Program-made: the position numbers and the translations under genes
The notes under the pieces: generated by a model
What the model was told of the DNA's origin: nothing
The model's database searches: none
The model's input: the letters and a program-made list of their open reading frames with translations, nothing else
NCBI GenBank assembly: GCA_963667815.1
Contig: OY764021.1
Reading direction: 5' to 3' (one strand)
Length of the DNA stretch: 64,000 nucleotides
DNA from: Saccharicrinis sp963667815
GTDB taxonomy: Bacteria > Bacteroidota > Bacteroidia > Bacteroidales > Marinilabiliaceae
Shown here: positions 44,581 to 53,823 of the stretch, piece after piece
How the letters are laid out: each line of letters begins with the position of its first letter
How positions within the stretch are numbered: the stretch's first letter is position 1

Positions 44581-47500
44581 ATGAAGATCATCATCAGAAT
44601 TATACTATTTACGCTACTGCTACCTGTTAATATTTTTGGTGAAAATATTAAGCTGGAGCATTACAACAGAGAAAACGGTCTTTCTCATAATTCTGTACGT
44701 CATATTATACAAGATAAGAACGGACTACTATGGCTGGGAACATTTAAAGGGTTGAATAGCTTCGATGGTCAGGTATTTACATCGTATTTAAGTAATGTTA
44801 AGCAGCACAATAAAATTCAGAATGATGATATCACGGCTCTTGTGATTGATGAAGATACTGATTTGATGTGGATTGGTACCCGCGGAGGATTAACGCGTTT
44901 TAATCTACGCACTCATCGTTTTACTACTTTTATTCATGATAAAGATAATCCCAATTCTATCCCCGATTCTGAGATCAGGTCTATTTATGTAGATATATAT
45001 AAGCGCATATGGGTAGGAACTAAAGATTCTGGTCTGTGTATATTCGATCCTAATAAAAATGTTTTTACCAGAGTAAAAATTGATGGTTTTGATTATGTGA
45101 AAGCCATATTTGAAGATATCAACGGACATATTTGGGTGGGAAGTTATCAAACAGGTGGAGTTTCAAGAATAACATTAAACAGTAATGGTGATATTGATAA
45201 GATAAAAAAATACACACTGAATGTGTCTGATTCAAAGGAAGTAAATCCGTATTTGAATTTTATATTTCAGGATGATAAATCAGATATTTTTATAGGTACA
45301 AGAGAAGGTTTGTACAAATGGAATAAGCAAGATGATGTATTTGTACAGCAAAAAATTCAAGATATTACTTTTAGAGAAACGATAGGGCCCTATTTTGTTT
45401 GCATAACAAAAGCGCCGGATGGAAAATACTGGATAGGTACTATTGGAGGTATTATAGTTTGTGATCGTTTAGAGGATATTGAAAAAGGTAAGTATGAATG
45501 GTATTACTCCAAAAGATCTGAAAAAACATCGTTGGTCGATAATGCGGTTTCTTCACTGTATTTCGATAACTCAGGATTACTTTGGATAGGAACAGATAAT
45601 GGATTGGATAAGTACGATCCATTCAGGAACCAGTTTAAAAGTATCAATTCTTTTGCTTTGGTGGTTGATGGCAGAATTCCACGAATTTCAGATTATGGAC
45701 AAACCTATGATAATAAATTAATTGTTGCTACACACAATAGCGGTCTGTTTATTAAGGAAGGAAATAAATTTAAATCTATTGAAAGTACGCATAAAGAAAT
45801 AAGCGGAATTTATACTGTAGATGGAATAACGTTTTATTGTGGCATGTGGGATGGAAGCGTATTGATTTACAATTATAAAACAGGTGTATCCAAAGTTTTA
45901 AACGTTGGCTTTAAATCAGTTCCTGTTTCATCATTTCATCAGTTATCAAACAAAAGTATTGTTGTAGGTGCTCATGGCAGTGGAGCTGTTATCCTTAATC
46001 CAAAAACCTTACAAGTTGATTCCAGACTTAAAGATCTTTTCCCAAATATTGAAATCAACCAAATCACATCATCGAAAGATGGAATAATATGGATTGCTAC
46101 GGAAACAGGGGTTATTATTTATAATCCAACGGATAATAAAACAAAAATATTCACTGCTAAGGATGGTGAAATAGAAGGTTTAACAAATAATAGTGCCAAA
46201 GCTATTTGTATAGACAATAATGGTAAAGTATGGGTTTCTACACGTATGGGACTTAACTATTATTCAACTAAGATAAATGATTTTGTACAGGTTAAAAGTC
46301 CACAGGAATTACGGGAAAACTGGATTACAGATATTGTAAAAGACAATGATGGTGACTTATGGTTTAACTTTAATAATGGTCAGGTTGGACGTTTTACTCC
46401 TGAAGATAATTTGTTAAGCACTTATGATGTAGGAAGTGGTAATCGTTTGGATATTTTCAGTAATAAAGGATTTTTATTATTTAATGATTCCGTTTTTTAT
46501 GTTACCGGAAAAGATGAAATTATTTATTTTACCATTGATGATCTTAAGGATAACTTAAAATCAGATCCTCCATTTATTAGTGATGTTAAGGTTCAGAATA
46601 AGTCCGTTTTACCAGGAGATACTATTAAAGGACAAGTCGTTTTAGCTGAGGATATTAATTATTCGAGAGAGCTGGATCTGGAATATGTTAATCGAAATTT
46701 CTCTCTTTCATTTTCGTCACCTTCTTATGCTAATATTCGGTTAAATAAGTACGAGTATATGTTAGAGGGTTTTGATGAAGAGTGGATTATAGTGGATAAT
46801 AATTCAACAAATATTCAATACACTAATTTATATCCTAAAGAATATAATTTTAAAATAAGGGCAGCCAATAGCAGTGGATACTGGAGTGAAGTATCATCCT
46901 ATAAAATAAAGATAAACCCACCTTTTTGGTTAACCTACAAAGCCATTTTATTAGTTCTTGCCTTTTTGGGTATAACTATCTATTTGGTTTATCGACAGCT
47001 TAAAAAGAGTTTAATGCTGAAGCAGGAACTATTAATGGAGAAAGTTCATCGTGAAAGAGAAGAGAAGTTAAACAATGAAAAATTGCGCTTTTTTACCAGT
47101 ATCTCTCACGAAATCAGAACTCCAATATCGTTGATAATTGGTCCGGCTAAACAATTGGCTGAAGAGGGTTTGAATACTGAATATCAAAAAAGTCGTATTG
47201 GATTGATATTACAAAATTCAAATCGATTGTATAATCTGGTTAATCAATTGCTTGATTTTAGAAAAGCACAAAATGGGGAACTAGAACTAAAGGTAGCTAA
47301 AACAGATATTATCGTATACTCACAAAATATTTTTCATTCATTTGATGGTTTAGTGAACGAAAAGAAAATCAACTATCATTTTATTTGTGAACATGATGAG
47401 GTTATTGGATGGATTGATGTGGATAAATACGATAAGATCTTATACAACTTGTTATCCAATGCCATTAAGTTTACCCATAAGTTTGGCAGTGTTGACTTGT

Positions 47501-48615
47501 TTTTAGGAATTAAGCAAGATGAGAATGGCATAAGAAAGTTAATTGTTGAGGTTAGTGATGATGGCATAGGGATTCCTTTAGAAAGTCAACAGAAAATTTT
47601 TAAACGCTTTTATCAGGTTGAAGCAACAAAAGCAGACCATACCGGAAGTGGTATTGGATTATCGTTGGTAAACTCTTTGGCAAAAATACATAAAGCTAAC
47701 ATTAAGCTGGATAGTGCTCCTGAAAAGGGGAGTGTGTTTACTATCGAAATACCAATTGATAAGGCCTTTTACGAGAATGATGAAATCTTTGATTATGAAA
47801 TCAAATCTACAGATTCAATTTTCCCTGTAGCAACGGAAGCTAAAAAAACAACGCGTACCACTGAGCTTAAGGAAAAGGTTCTGGTTATTGAAGATAATCA
47901 GGAGTTAAGGGATTATATTGCAGATTACCTTTCAGATTATTATAAAGTTTATAAGGCTGAAAATGGAGAAGAAGGATTACAAGTTTGTCGTCAGATAAAA
48001 CCCATTATTTGTATTGCAGATGTAATGATGCCTGTAATGGATGGTTTTGATTTTTGTAAAAACTTGAAAAATGATGAAAGAATCAGTCATATACCGGTAA
48101 TCTTATTAACAGCCTTGTCTGATAATGAAAATCAGATGAAAGGTTATAAACTGGGTGCCGATGGTTATTTAACCAAGCCTTTTGATCCTTCGTTGTTAAA
48201 AACCCGAATTGAAAATATTATCAAAGCAAGAGTTGATTTAAAAGAAAAATTCTCTGATGATGTGGAAAGTAGTGTGGATGTATTAACTCACTCGCCTATT
48301 GATGAGGAATTTATGAATAGGTTGACAGGCATTATTGAGGAAAATATTAGTGATACTAACCTAACAGGAAGTTCATTGTGTGCTGAGTTAGGAATAAGTT
48401 CATCTACTTTATATCGAAGACTGAAGGAACTAACGGATTTATCTCCCAATGAATTCATCCGGACGATACGTTTAAAAAAAGCATTTCAGTTGTTGAAAAC
48501 TAAACGGAATAATGTTTCTGAGGTTTCTGATTTGGTTGGATTTAATGATCCATACTATTTCAGTAGATGCTTTAAAAAGCAGTTTGGTTATCCTCCCAGC
48601 AATTTATTGCAATAA
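44581..48615 (+). CDS. Hybrid two-component system regulator (HTCS) of the PUL
   Basis: A 1344-residue sensor-regulator. After a signal sequence comes a periplasmic double beta-propeller of Reg_prop repeats (about 20-690; blades such as DKNGLLWLGTFKGLNSF and DNSGLLWIGTDNGLDKYD), a Y_Y_Y domain (about 710-780), a transmembrane helix (about 787-806), HisKA with ISHEIRTPISLIIG (His near 842), HATPase with VSDDGIGIPLES and GSGIGLSLV, a receiver with ICIADVMMPVMDGFDF (Asp near 1146), and an AraC-type DNA-binding domain (about 1250-1344, SLCAELGISSSTLYRRLKEL; VSDLVGFNDPYYFSRCFKKQ). HTCS proteins sense an oligosaccharide in the periplasm and activate the adjacent PUL; the ligand here is unknown. Confidence 0.97.
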   Translation: MKIIIRIILFTLLLPVNIFGENIKLEHYNRENGLSHNSVRHIIQDKNGLLWLGTFKGLNSFDGQVFTSYLSNVKQHNKIQNDDITALVIDEDTDLMWIGTRGGLTRFNLRTHRFTTFIHDKDNPNSIPDSEIRSIYVDIYKRIWVGTKDSGLCIFDPNKNVFTRVKIDGFDYVKAIFEDINGHIWVGSYQTGGVSRITLNSNGDIDKIKKYTLNVSDSKEVNPYLNFIFQDDKSDIFIGTREGLYKWNKQDDVFVQQKIQDITFRETIGPYFVCITKAPDGKYWIGTIGGIIVCDRLEDIEKGKYEWYYSKRSEKTSLVDNAVSSLYFDNSGLLWIGTDNGLDKYDPFRNQFKSINSFALVVDGRIPRISDYGQTYDNKLIVATHNSGLFIKEGNKFKSIESTHKEISGIYTVDGITFYCGMWDGSVLIYNYKTGVSKVLNVGFKSVPVSSFHQLSNKSIVVGAHGSGAVILNPKTLQVDSRLKDLFPNIEINQITSSKDGIIWIATETGVIIYNPTDNKTKIFTAKDGEIEGLTNNSAKAICIDNNGKVWVSTRMGLNYYSTKINDFVQVKSPQELRENWITDIVKDNDGDLWFNFNNGQVGRFTPEDNLLSTYDVGSGNRLDIFSNKGFLLFNDSVFYVTGKDEIIYFTIDDLKDNLKSDPPFISDVKVQNKSVLPGDTIKGQVVLAEDINYSRELDLEYVNRNFSLSFSSPSYANIRLNKYEYMLEGFDEEWIIVDNNSTNIQYTNLYPKEYNFKIRAANSSGYWSEVSSYKIKINPPFWLTYKAILLVLAFLGITIYLVYRQLKKSLMLKQELLMEKVHREREEKLNNEKLRFFTSISHEIRTPISLIIGPAKQLAEEGLNTEYQKSRIGLILQNSNRLYNLVNQLLDFRKAQNGELELKVAKTDIIVYSQNIFHSFDGLVNEKKINYHFICEHDEVIGWIDVDKYDKILYNLLSNAIKFTHKFGSVDLFLGIKQDENGIRKLIVEVSDDGIGIPLESQQKIFKRFYQVEATKADHTGSGIGLSLVNSLAKIHKANIKLDSAPEKGSVFTIEIPIDKAFYENDEIFDYEIKSTDSIFPVATEAKKTTRTTELKEKVLVIEDNQELRDYIADYLSDYYKVYKAENGEEGLQVCRQIKPIICIADVMMPVMDGFDFCKNLKNDERISHIPVILLTALSDNENQMKGYKLGADGYLTKPFDPSLLKTRIENIIKARVDLKEKFSDDVESSVDVLTHSPIDEEFMNRLTGIIEENISDTNLTGSSLCAELGISSSTLYRRLKELTDLSPNEFIRTIRLKKAFQLLKTKRNNVSEVSDLVGFNDPYYFSRCFKKQFGYPPSNLLQ

Positions 48616-48692
48616 AAGTAAATGAAGGAAAGTAAAAAGCTGCAAGTGTATAAAGATGAATATGGATACAAGTTTATAGTAAGAATTAAATA

Positions 48693-50102
48693 ATGATATT
48701 AATAAATATGAACGGAATGAAGAATCTAAAAACTGTTTTGCTATCACTCATAGTTTTGTGGTTGACGAGTTGTCAGGTAAAAACAAATACAGAAAAGGTA
48801 TTTAGCATTGTTGATTTTGGTGCTGTAGCTGATGGAGTTACAGATAATGCTTCTGCCATAAAAAAGACGATTGAAGCTTGTGACCAGGCTGGTGGAGGAA
48901 AAGTATTGGTACCTGGTGAAGGTGTATTTTTAACAGGTCCTTTTGATTTAACCTCTAAAATGGAATTACATGTTGAGAGTGGAGCTACCTTGTTAGCCAA
49001 TCCGGATACAGCCGTATATAGTCAAAGTGCATTTAGAGAAAATCCGGGGGAGGGAACAATCTGGATTGGAGGAAAAGATCTTCATGATGTTGCTATTACT
49101 GGTTTAGGAGTAATTGATGGTAATGGATTTGAATTTATGGGAGAGGAACAAGGTGATGCTTATGAGTTGCTTCCTTTTAATGTAAAAGATCCTCGTCCAC
49201 ATGTTTTAACGCTTGTTAATGTAAAGAAACTAAGAATTGAAAATGTAACTTTCAGACATTCGGCTTATTGGACAGTGCATTTAATTGGATGTGATGATGG
49301 TGTTATTACCGGTGTTACAATTGATAATAGTTTGCAAATTAGAAATAGCGATGGAATTGATCTGGATCACAGTAAAAACATCCGTATAAGTGATTGTCAC
49401 ATTCAAAGTGGTGATGATAGTATCTGTTTAAAAAACAGAAGAGAGTTTGAAGAATACGGTAATTGCGAAAATATTGTGGTTACAAACTGCTTGATGAGTT
49501 CAAGATCGTGTGCCTTAAAAATTGGATCAGAAAACATGGATACCATTCAAAATGTTACAGTAAGCAACTGTACTATCCTGGCAAGTAACCGGGGTATTGG
49601 TATTCAGAACAGAGATGAAGGTGTGGTTCAGAATGTGCTTTTTACAAATATGATTGTGGAGAGTATGTTTTTTAGTGATGTATGGTGGGGTAAATCAGAG
49701 CCTATTTATGTTACAGCATATCGTAGAGCAAATATTAATCATAAAGATGCCAGCTGGAGATTTCCGGAAGGAGCTAAAGAAGGTAGAGTAGGGCAAGTAA
49801 ATGATATTATATTCAGAAATATTCAATGTCGTTCCGAAAATGGAGTCTACGTAAGTGCTGAATCTAAAGATAAAATTAATAACATTCTTTTCGATGGTGT
49901 TTCTGTAACGTTAAACCGTGTGACAGATTACGAAGGAGGAATTTATGATCGCAGACCTTGTGAAGGTGTTGGCTTAGTAAAGGCTAAAACATCTGCTTTT
50001 TACATTGATAACGCTACCAATGTTCAGGTAAGGGATTGTGATATCAGATTAGGAAGTAATGCACCATTAAATATGGGTGAATTGATTCATAGAACAAACT
50101 AG
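48693..50102 (+). CDS. GH28-like right-handed beta-helix glycosidase, lipoprotein
   Basis: A 469-residue protein with a lipoprotein signal (LLSLIVLWLTSCQVKTN) and parallel beta-helix. The N-terminal FSIVDFGAVADGVTDNASAI is typical of GH28 pectinases. IRNSDGIDLDHSKNIRISDC and HIQSGDDSICLKN keep the NxD and DD acids, but the usual GHG block is SRSCALKIGSEN and the RIK block is GIGIQNRDEG, so the active-site His and Lys are missing or moved. Target is uncertain: galacturonide-like, or another glycan. Starts at 48708 and 48717 are also possible. Last PUL gene, after the HTCS, before a strong terminator. Confidence 0.8.
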   Translation: MILINMNGMKNLKTVLLSLIVLWLTSCQVKTNTEKVFSIVDFGAVADGVTDNASAIKKTIEACDQAGGGKVLVPGEGVFLTGPFDLTSKMELHVESGATLLANPDTAVYSQSAFRENPGEGTIWIGGKDLHDVAITGLGVIDGNGFEFMGEEQGDAYELLPFNVKDPRPHVLTLVNVKKLRIENVTFRHSAYWTVHLIGCDDGVITGVTIDNSLQIRNSDGIDLDHSKNIRISDCHIQSGDDSICLKNRREFEEYGNCENIVVTNCLMSSRSCALKIGSENMDTIQNVTVSNCTILASNRGIGIQNRDEGVVQNVLFTNMIVESMFFSDVWWGKSEPIYVTAYRRANINHKDASWRFPEGAKEGRVGQVNDIIFRNIQCRSENGVYVSAESKDKINNILFDGVSVTLNRVTDYEGGIYDRRPCEGVGLVKAKTSAFYIDNATNVQVRDCDIRLGSNAPLNMGELIHRTN

Positions 50103-50121
50103 GTTACAACTAAAACGTCGG

Positions 50122-50153
50122 AAGCCCGAAATCTAACTGTTGATTTCGGGCTT
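50122..50153 (+). terminator. Terminator at the PUL end
   Basis: AAGCCCGAAATC (50122-50133) and GATTTCGGGCTT (50142-50153) form a perfect 12-bp stem with 8-nt loop, followed by TTGTTTTTTT. It lies 20 bp past the GH28-like stop. Its right arm seeds the repeat units that follow. Confidence 0.9.
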
Positions 50154-50163
50154 TTGTTTTTTT

Positions 50164-50977
50164 AGGAAAAGAGATTCATGCACCTTTCGCTTAGTGAAGC
50201 GTCTCGCTTCGGAGTCTTATATTTGGCCTCTGGCCATTATAATATATTTGTTACTTTCGTTCATCGAAGCATTCTGCTTAGTTGCTTTCCAATCTGCTTC
50301 TTTCGGCTGGAATCCGGAGTTAAAACGACATAGCGAGACGCTATGCCGAGCTGTTGATTTCGGGCTTTTGTTTTTTAGGAAAAGAGATTCACGCACCTAG
50401 CGCTCAGGGAAGCGTCCCGCTTCGCAGTCTTATATTTGGCCTCTGGCCGTTATAATCTATTTGTTACTTTCGTTCATCGAAGCATTCTGCTTAGTTGCTT
50501 TCCAACCTGCTTCTTTCGGCTGGAAGCCGGAGTAATAACGACATAGCGAGACGCTATGCCGAGCTGAGGCTTTTGTTTTTTAGGAAAAGAGATTCACGCA
50601 CTTAGCGCTCAGGGAAGCGTCTCGCTTCGCTGTCTTATATTTGGCCTCTGGCCATTATAATCTATTTGTTACTTTCGTTCATCGAAGTGTCCCGTTTCGT
50701 TGCTTTCCAATCTGCTTCTTTCGGCTGGAAGCCGGAGTAATAACGACATAGCGGGACGTTATGCCGAGCTGAGGCTTTTGTTTTTTTAGGAAAAGAGATT
50801 CATGCACCTTTCGCTCAGGGAAGCATCCCGCTTCGCTGTCTTATATTTGGCCTCTGGCCGTTATAATCTATTTGTTACTTTCGTTCATCGAAGCATTCTG
50901 CTTAGTTGCTTTCCAACCTGCTTCTTTCGGCTGGAAGCCGGAGTAATAACGACATAGCGAGACGCTATGCCGAGCTG
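50164..50977. repeat. Four tandem ~206-bp hairpin-rich repeats
   Basis: Units start with AGGAAAAGAGATTC at 50164, 50377, 50582 and 50788 (spacing 213, 205, 206). Each holds the same small hairpins in order: GAAGCG-TCT-CGCTTC, GGCC-TCT-GGCC, AAGC-ATTCT-GCTT, CGGCT-GGA-AGCCG and CATAGCG-AGA-CGCTATG, many with three-base loops. AGCGTCTCGCT and AGCGAGACGCT within one unit are reverse complements. Point changes between copies (TCT to TCC, AGA to GGA) show divergence. An 86-codon open frame across the first unit is not supported as a gene. Base composition is richer in G+C than the surroundings. Confidence 0.88.
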
Positions 50978-51130
50978 TGATTAACTTAAGTTCATACTTA
51001 AATATTGTTTCAGACATTTATTTTAGATAGAAAAACAACTATTCCTTATATAAACAATGCACAGGCTAGGTAATGAGTAGGTATTGGCTATGATACAAAG
51101 ACATATTCACGACATATATTCAACATATAA

Positions 51131-51172
51131 AAGCCATATCAAATTCATTGTTTAATGAGTTTGGTATGGCTT
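51131..51172 (-). terminator. Long hairpin downstream of thioredoxin gene
   Basis: AAGCCATATCAAATTCATT (51131-51149) and AATGAGTTTGGTATGGCTT (51154-51172) pair over 19 bp with two wobble positions and a 4-nt loop. Leftward it is followed by TTTTATATG. It is 149 bp past the thioredoxin stop; the gap 51173-51320 and the region 50978-51130 hold no gene. Confidence 0.6.
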
Positions 51173-51320
51173 ATGTATAACTTTTATATGAGTTAAATCT
51201 GTTTTTGAATCAACCTCTTCCCATAGTCATGCAGACTACTTCTCTATACAGACAGCAGGTTGTAGCCAGGATTATCACTCTTACTTCAGCATTATGCAGT
51301 CTGTATTGTTTAAAAGAGTT

Positions 51321-51621
51321 TTATAAATGTTGGTTTATAATGGATAGAAGATTGACTTTATCTACAACGCCGGATTGTTTCCAAACCGTTTGTCCATTTT
51401 TAAATATGGCAAGTGTAGGTACACCTCTTATTTGAAAGCGACTTGCAATCTCAGGATTTTTATCCACATCTATCTTTATAATTTTTGCTTTCCCATTGAG
51501 TTCATGAGCTACATCTTTTAGTATTGGAGCCTGAACTTTACAAGGTCCGCACCATTCCGCAAAAAAAATCAACCAATACAGGCTGATTTGAATTTATAAT
51601 GTTGTTAAAATTTCCCTTCAT
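51321..51621 (-). pseudogene. trxA: Thioredoxin gene with a +1 frameshift
   Basis: A thioredoxin (disulfide reductase with WCGPC active site) is encoded leftward from an ATG at 51621-51619 (MKGNFNNIINSNQPVLVDFF), but after VDFF the run of eight A residues at about 51562-51569 shifts the frame; the rest, FFAEWCGPCKVQAPILKDVA to the stop at 51321, is in another frame. The 301-bp length (3n+1) and intact sequence on both sides indicate one extra base. Without it the protein would be 99 residues, normal for thioredoxin. It may be a real inactivation, a slippery run corrected by slippage, or a sequencing error. The downstream frame could alternatively start at a TTG at 51572. Confidence 0.8.
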
Positions 51622-51947
51622 AATTATGATATTTTGGTGGTTTAAAAAGCGTTTGTTTATATAAAATTTCCAACTAAGTCCTGATGATTCCAAATCATAT
51701 ACCAATTATTTTAATCAATAAATAAATGCATTGGAATGTGCTGTTAATCAATATTGTATGTGTGCTTTTGGAATGTGGGAATAATATTGATTAGAGTAGC
51801 ATATGATGTCAGAATGACTTTGTAAGTAGTAAAATGGGTGACATTACAGCATTCTCTAGTTGAAGCGTAGCGGTTATACAATGTTAGTTGCACTGCGTAT
51901 GCCTCAGACTACGTCGCTGCATATAAGCCCTTTGTCCTGAAAATAAA
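51622..51947. other. Intergenic region without a recognised gene
   Basis: AT-rich sequence between thioredoxin and the FAD oxidoreductase terminator. Only GAAGCGTAGCGG...TGCATA (about 51864-51923) stands out as more G+C rich, with no second copy in the window. Confidence 0.4.
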
Positions 51948-51979
51948 ACAGACCAAGTATAATTTACACATTGGTCTGT
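51948..51979 (-). terminator. Terminator after the FAD oxidoreductase gene
   Basis: ACAGACCAA (51948-51956) and TTGGTCTGT (51971-51979) form a 9-bp stem with 14-nt loop. Leftward it is followed by TTTTATTTT. It is 18 bp past the stop. Confidence 0.8.
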
Positions 51980-51997
51980 TACGTTTATAACCTAATA

Positions 51998-53386
51998 TTA
52001 TTTTGCTCTAATATTTTGATTCACTCTGAAGAGGTTATTCGGATCATATTTTTTCTTAATGTCAACTAATCTTTCATAATTATGTTGGTAGCATGCCTGT
52101 ACTCTTTCCTGACCTTCTTCCATCATAAAATTAGAGTACGAACCACCTGCTGAATATGGGTGTAATGCATCCCAATATGATTTACACCATTCTGTTATAA
52201 TTTCAGCGTTTGCAGGGTCGGGATCTATTCCGACAATGACACCTGCATATTTAGATCCTCTATAAGCCCACGGTGTTTCAGTATTGCTTGGTTTGCTTGC
52301 AGCACCACTAAGAGGATACATATGCATTTGTGATAGAGGAGTAGGTATTTTTGATCCAAATGTTTTATGTGCAGATCTTATTTCAGGTCCTAGATCATTA
52401 AAATAGTCACCCCTCCAATAGAATTGCAATCCAGGAGGTAAAAGCCCATCAAATTGTGTCTGAATAGAAGGATAAGGCATTTCTCCTACAAATTCAAATA
52501 TTGGTTTTTTATTTCTCACCTCTTGAAACAGACTATCAAAATCATCTTTATCTCCTGTATAACACCAAATAATGCCACAGAACTGTTTTCCATGTAAAGC
52601 TTGAGGGAATGGATCTCCCGGAATGATTAAGGTAGCGATAAATCCATTCAAGTCTTCAGTAACATTATGTATAAAGTTATCATACCACTCCATGATTTCT
52701 TCAGTTTGTTCTATCGGCCAAAGAGTAGGTCCTCCAATTACGTTTTTTAATGGATGAGCTTGAAATTTGAAAGATGTTATCACACCAAAATTTCCTCCAC
52801 CGCCTCTTATTGCCCAGAATAGGTCTTGATTCTGATTTTTATTAACTGTAACCAATGAGCCATCAGCCAATACCATATCTGCTTCTAACAGGCTGTCAAT
52901 AGTTAATCCAAATTTCCTGCTTAGATAGCCTACACCACCACCAAGTGTTAAACCACCAACACCTGTAGTTGAAATGATACCTGCAGGAACTGCAAGTCCG
53001 TAAGAATGTGTTACGTGGTCAACTTCTCCCCATAAATTACCTCCTCCTACTCGTACGGTATTATCACTGGTGTCTACCCTTACATTTTTAATTCCTGATA
53101 AATCTATAACCAATCCATCATCACAAATTCCTAAACCACCTCCATTATGTCCGCCACCTCTAATAGCTAGTAATAGATTGTTTTCTCTTGCAAAATTTAC
53201 TGAAGATTGCACATCTGTTACGTCAACACAATACGCAATCATTAGTGGTTGTTTATCGATCATTGCATTGTAAACTTGTCGAGATTCTTCATATTCATTA
53301 TCATCTCTGGTAACAAGATTACCCCTTAACTGGGTTTTAAATTCTTCAATTTTTGAAGATTCTATGTTTAAATGAGAATTACGCAT
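51998..53386 (-). CDS. FAD-linked oxidase, berberine-bridge-enzyme type
   Basis: A 462-residue flavoprotein with an N-terminal FAD-binding (PCMH) domain: AIRGGGHNGGGLGICDDGLV, where the His (near 80) is the usual covalent FAD site, GGLTLGGGVGYLSRKFGLTI and RGGGGNFGVITSFKFQAHPL. A BBE domain lies at the C-terminus (AGGSYSNFMMEEGQERVQAC; YDPNNLFRVNQNI). The second covalent Cys of bicovalent members is not seen near GLTIDSL, so flavin attachment by His alone is likely. There is no signal peptide. Members oxidise sugars, alkaloids or phenolics; the substrate is unknown. Single gene with its own terminator. Confidence 0.88.
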   Translation of the reverse strand: MRNSHLNIESSKIEEFKTQLRGNLVTRDDNEYEESRQVYNAMIDKQPLMIAYCVDVTDVQSSVNFARENNLLLAIRGGGHNGGGLGICDDGLVIDLSGIKNVRVDTSDNTVRVGGGNLWGEVDHVTHSYGLAVPAGIISTTGVGGLTLGGGVGYLSRKFGLTIDSLLEADMVLADGSLVTVNKNQNQDLFWAIRGGGGNFGVITSFKFQAHPLKNVIGGPTLWPIEQTEEIMEWYDNFIHNVTEDLNGFIATLIIPGDPFPQALHGKQFCGIIWCYTGDKDDFDSLFQEVRNKKPIFEFVGEMPYPSIQTQFDGLLPPGLQFYWRGDYFNDLGPEIRSAHKTFGSKIPTPLSQMHMYPLSGAASKPSNTETPWAYRGSKYAGVIVGIDPDPANAEIITEWCKSYWDALHPYSAGGSYSNFMMEEGQERVQACYQHNYERLVDIKKKYDPNNLFRVNQNIRAK

Positions 53387-53622
53387 AATAAAGTCTTTTA
53401 ATGTGTAATTTACATCTAAAATGAATTTATTAACTATTAATTATAGTTCAGAGACTAGTAATAGTAGATCACTTTGGAATAAATCTTTTCTTATTCAGGT
53501 ATTACTTAAGTAATTTTTTACTGACCATTAAGTCTGATTAAGTAGTTTTAATCTAAAATTTATTTTTGTCAGGATGAAGATGACTAACAAGGGGCAGGTA
53601 TAGTTAGGGATATATAAACAAA

Positions 53623-53655
53623 AAAGCCACTAACAGCTTGACTGAAAGTGGCTTT
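53623..53655 (-). terminator. Terminator after tRNA-Met
   Basis: AAAGCCACT (53623-53631) and AGTGGCTTT (53647-53655) form a 9-bp stem. Leftward it is followed by TTTTTGTTTATATA. It begins 7 bp past the tRNA. Confidence 0.85.
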
Positions 53656-53661
53656 GTATTG

Positions 53662-53735
53662 TGGGCCCACCAGGGCTTGAACCTGGGACTCCCTGATTAT
53701 GAGTCAGGTGCTCTAACCAACTGAGCTATAGGCCC
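53662..53735 (-). tRNA. tRNA with CAT anticodon (elongator Met, or Ile2)
   Basis: The minus strand folds into a full cloverleaf: acceptor GGGCCTA/TGGGCCC, D arm GCTCAGTTGGTTAGAGC, anticodon arm CCTGACTCATAATCAGG with CAT, T arm CCAGG-TTCAAGC-CCTGG, discriminator A. CCA is not encoded. It lacks the three G-C pairs of the initiator anticodon stem and has a normal first pair, so it is not fMet. Elongator Met is most likely; a lysidine-modified tRNA-Ile2 cannot be excluded by sequence alone. Confidence 0.9.
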
Positions 53736-53823
53736 TGCATTGTTATACAAAAATCATTTTGTATATTGCGGATGCAAAAATAATAAGTTATATCAATTTA
53801 TCAAATAGTAGATTGAAAAAAAT

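Noticed and set aside
50140..50400. 86-codon open frame across the first 206-bp repeat unit
   Set aside because: The frame is interrupted or altered in the other copies, it runs through hairpins, and its protein has no recognised feature.
50103..51000. Insertion sequence or integron cassettes
   Set aside because: No transposase, integrase or flanking target duplication was seen; only non-coding repeats exist.
53662..53735. Initiator tRNA-fMet
   Set aside because: The anticodon stem lacks the three consecutive G-C pairs and the first acceptor pair is matched, so it is an elongator type.
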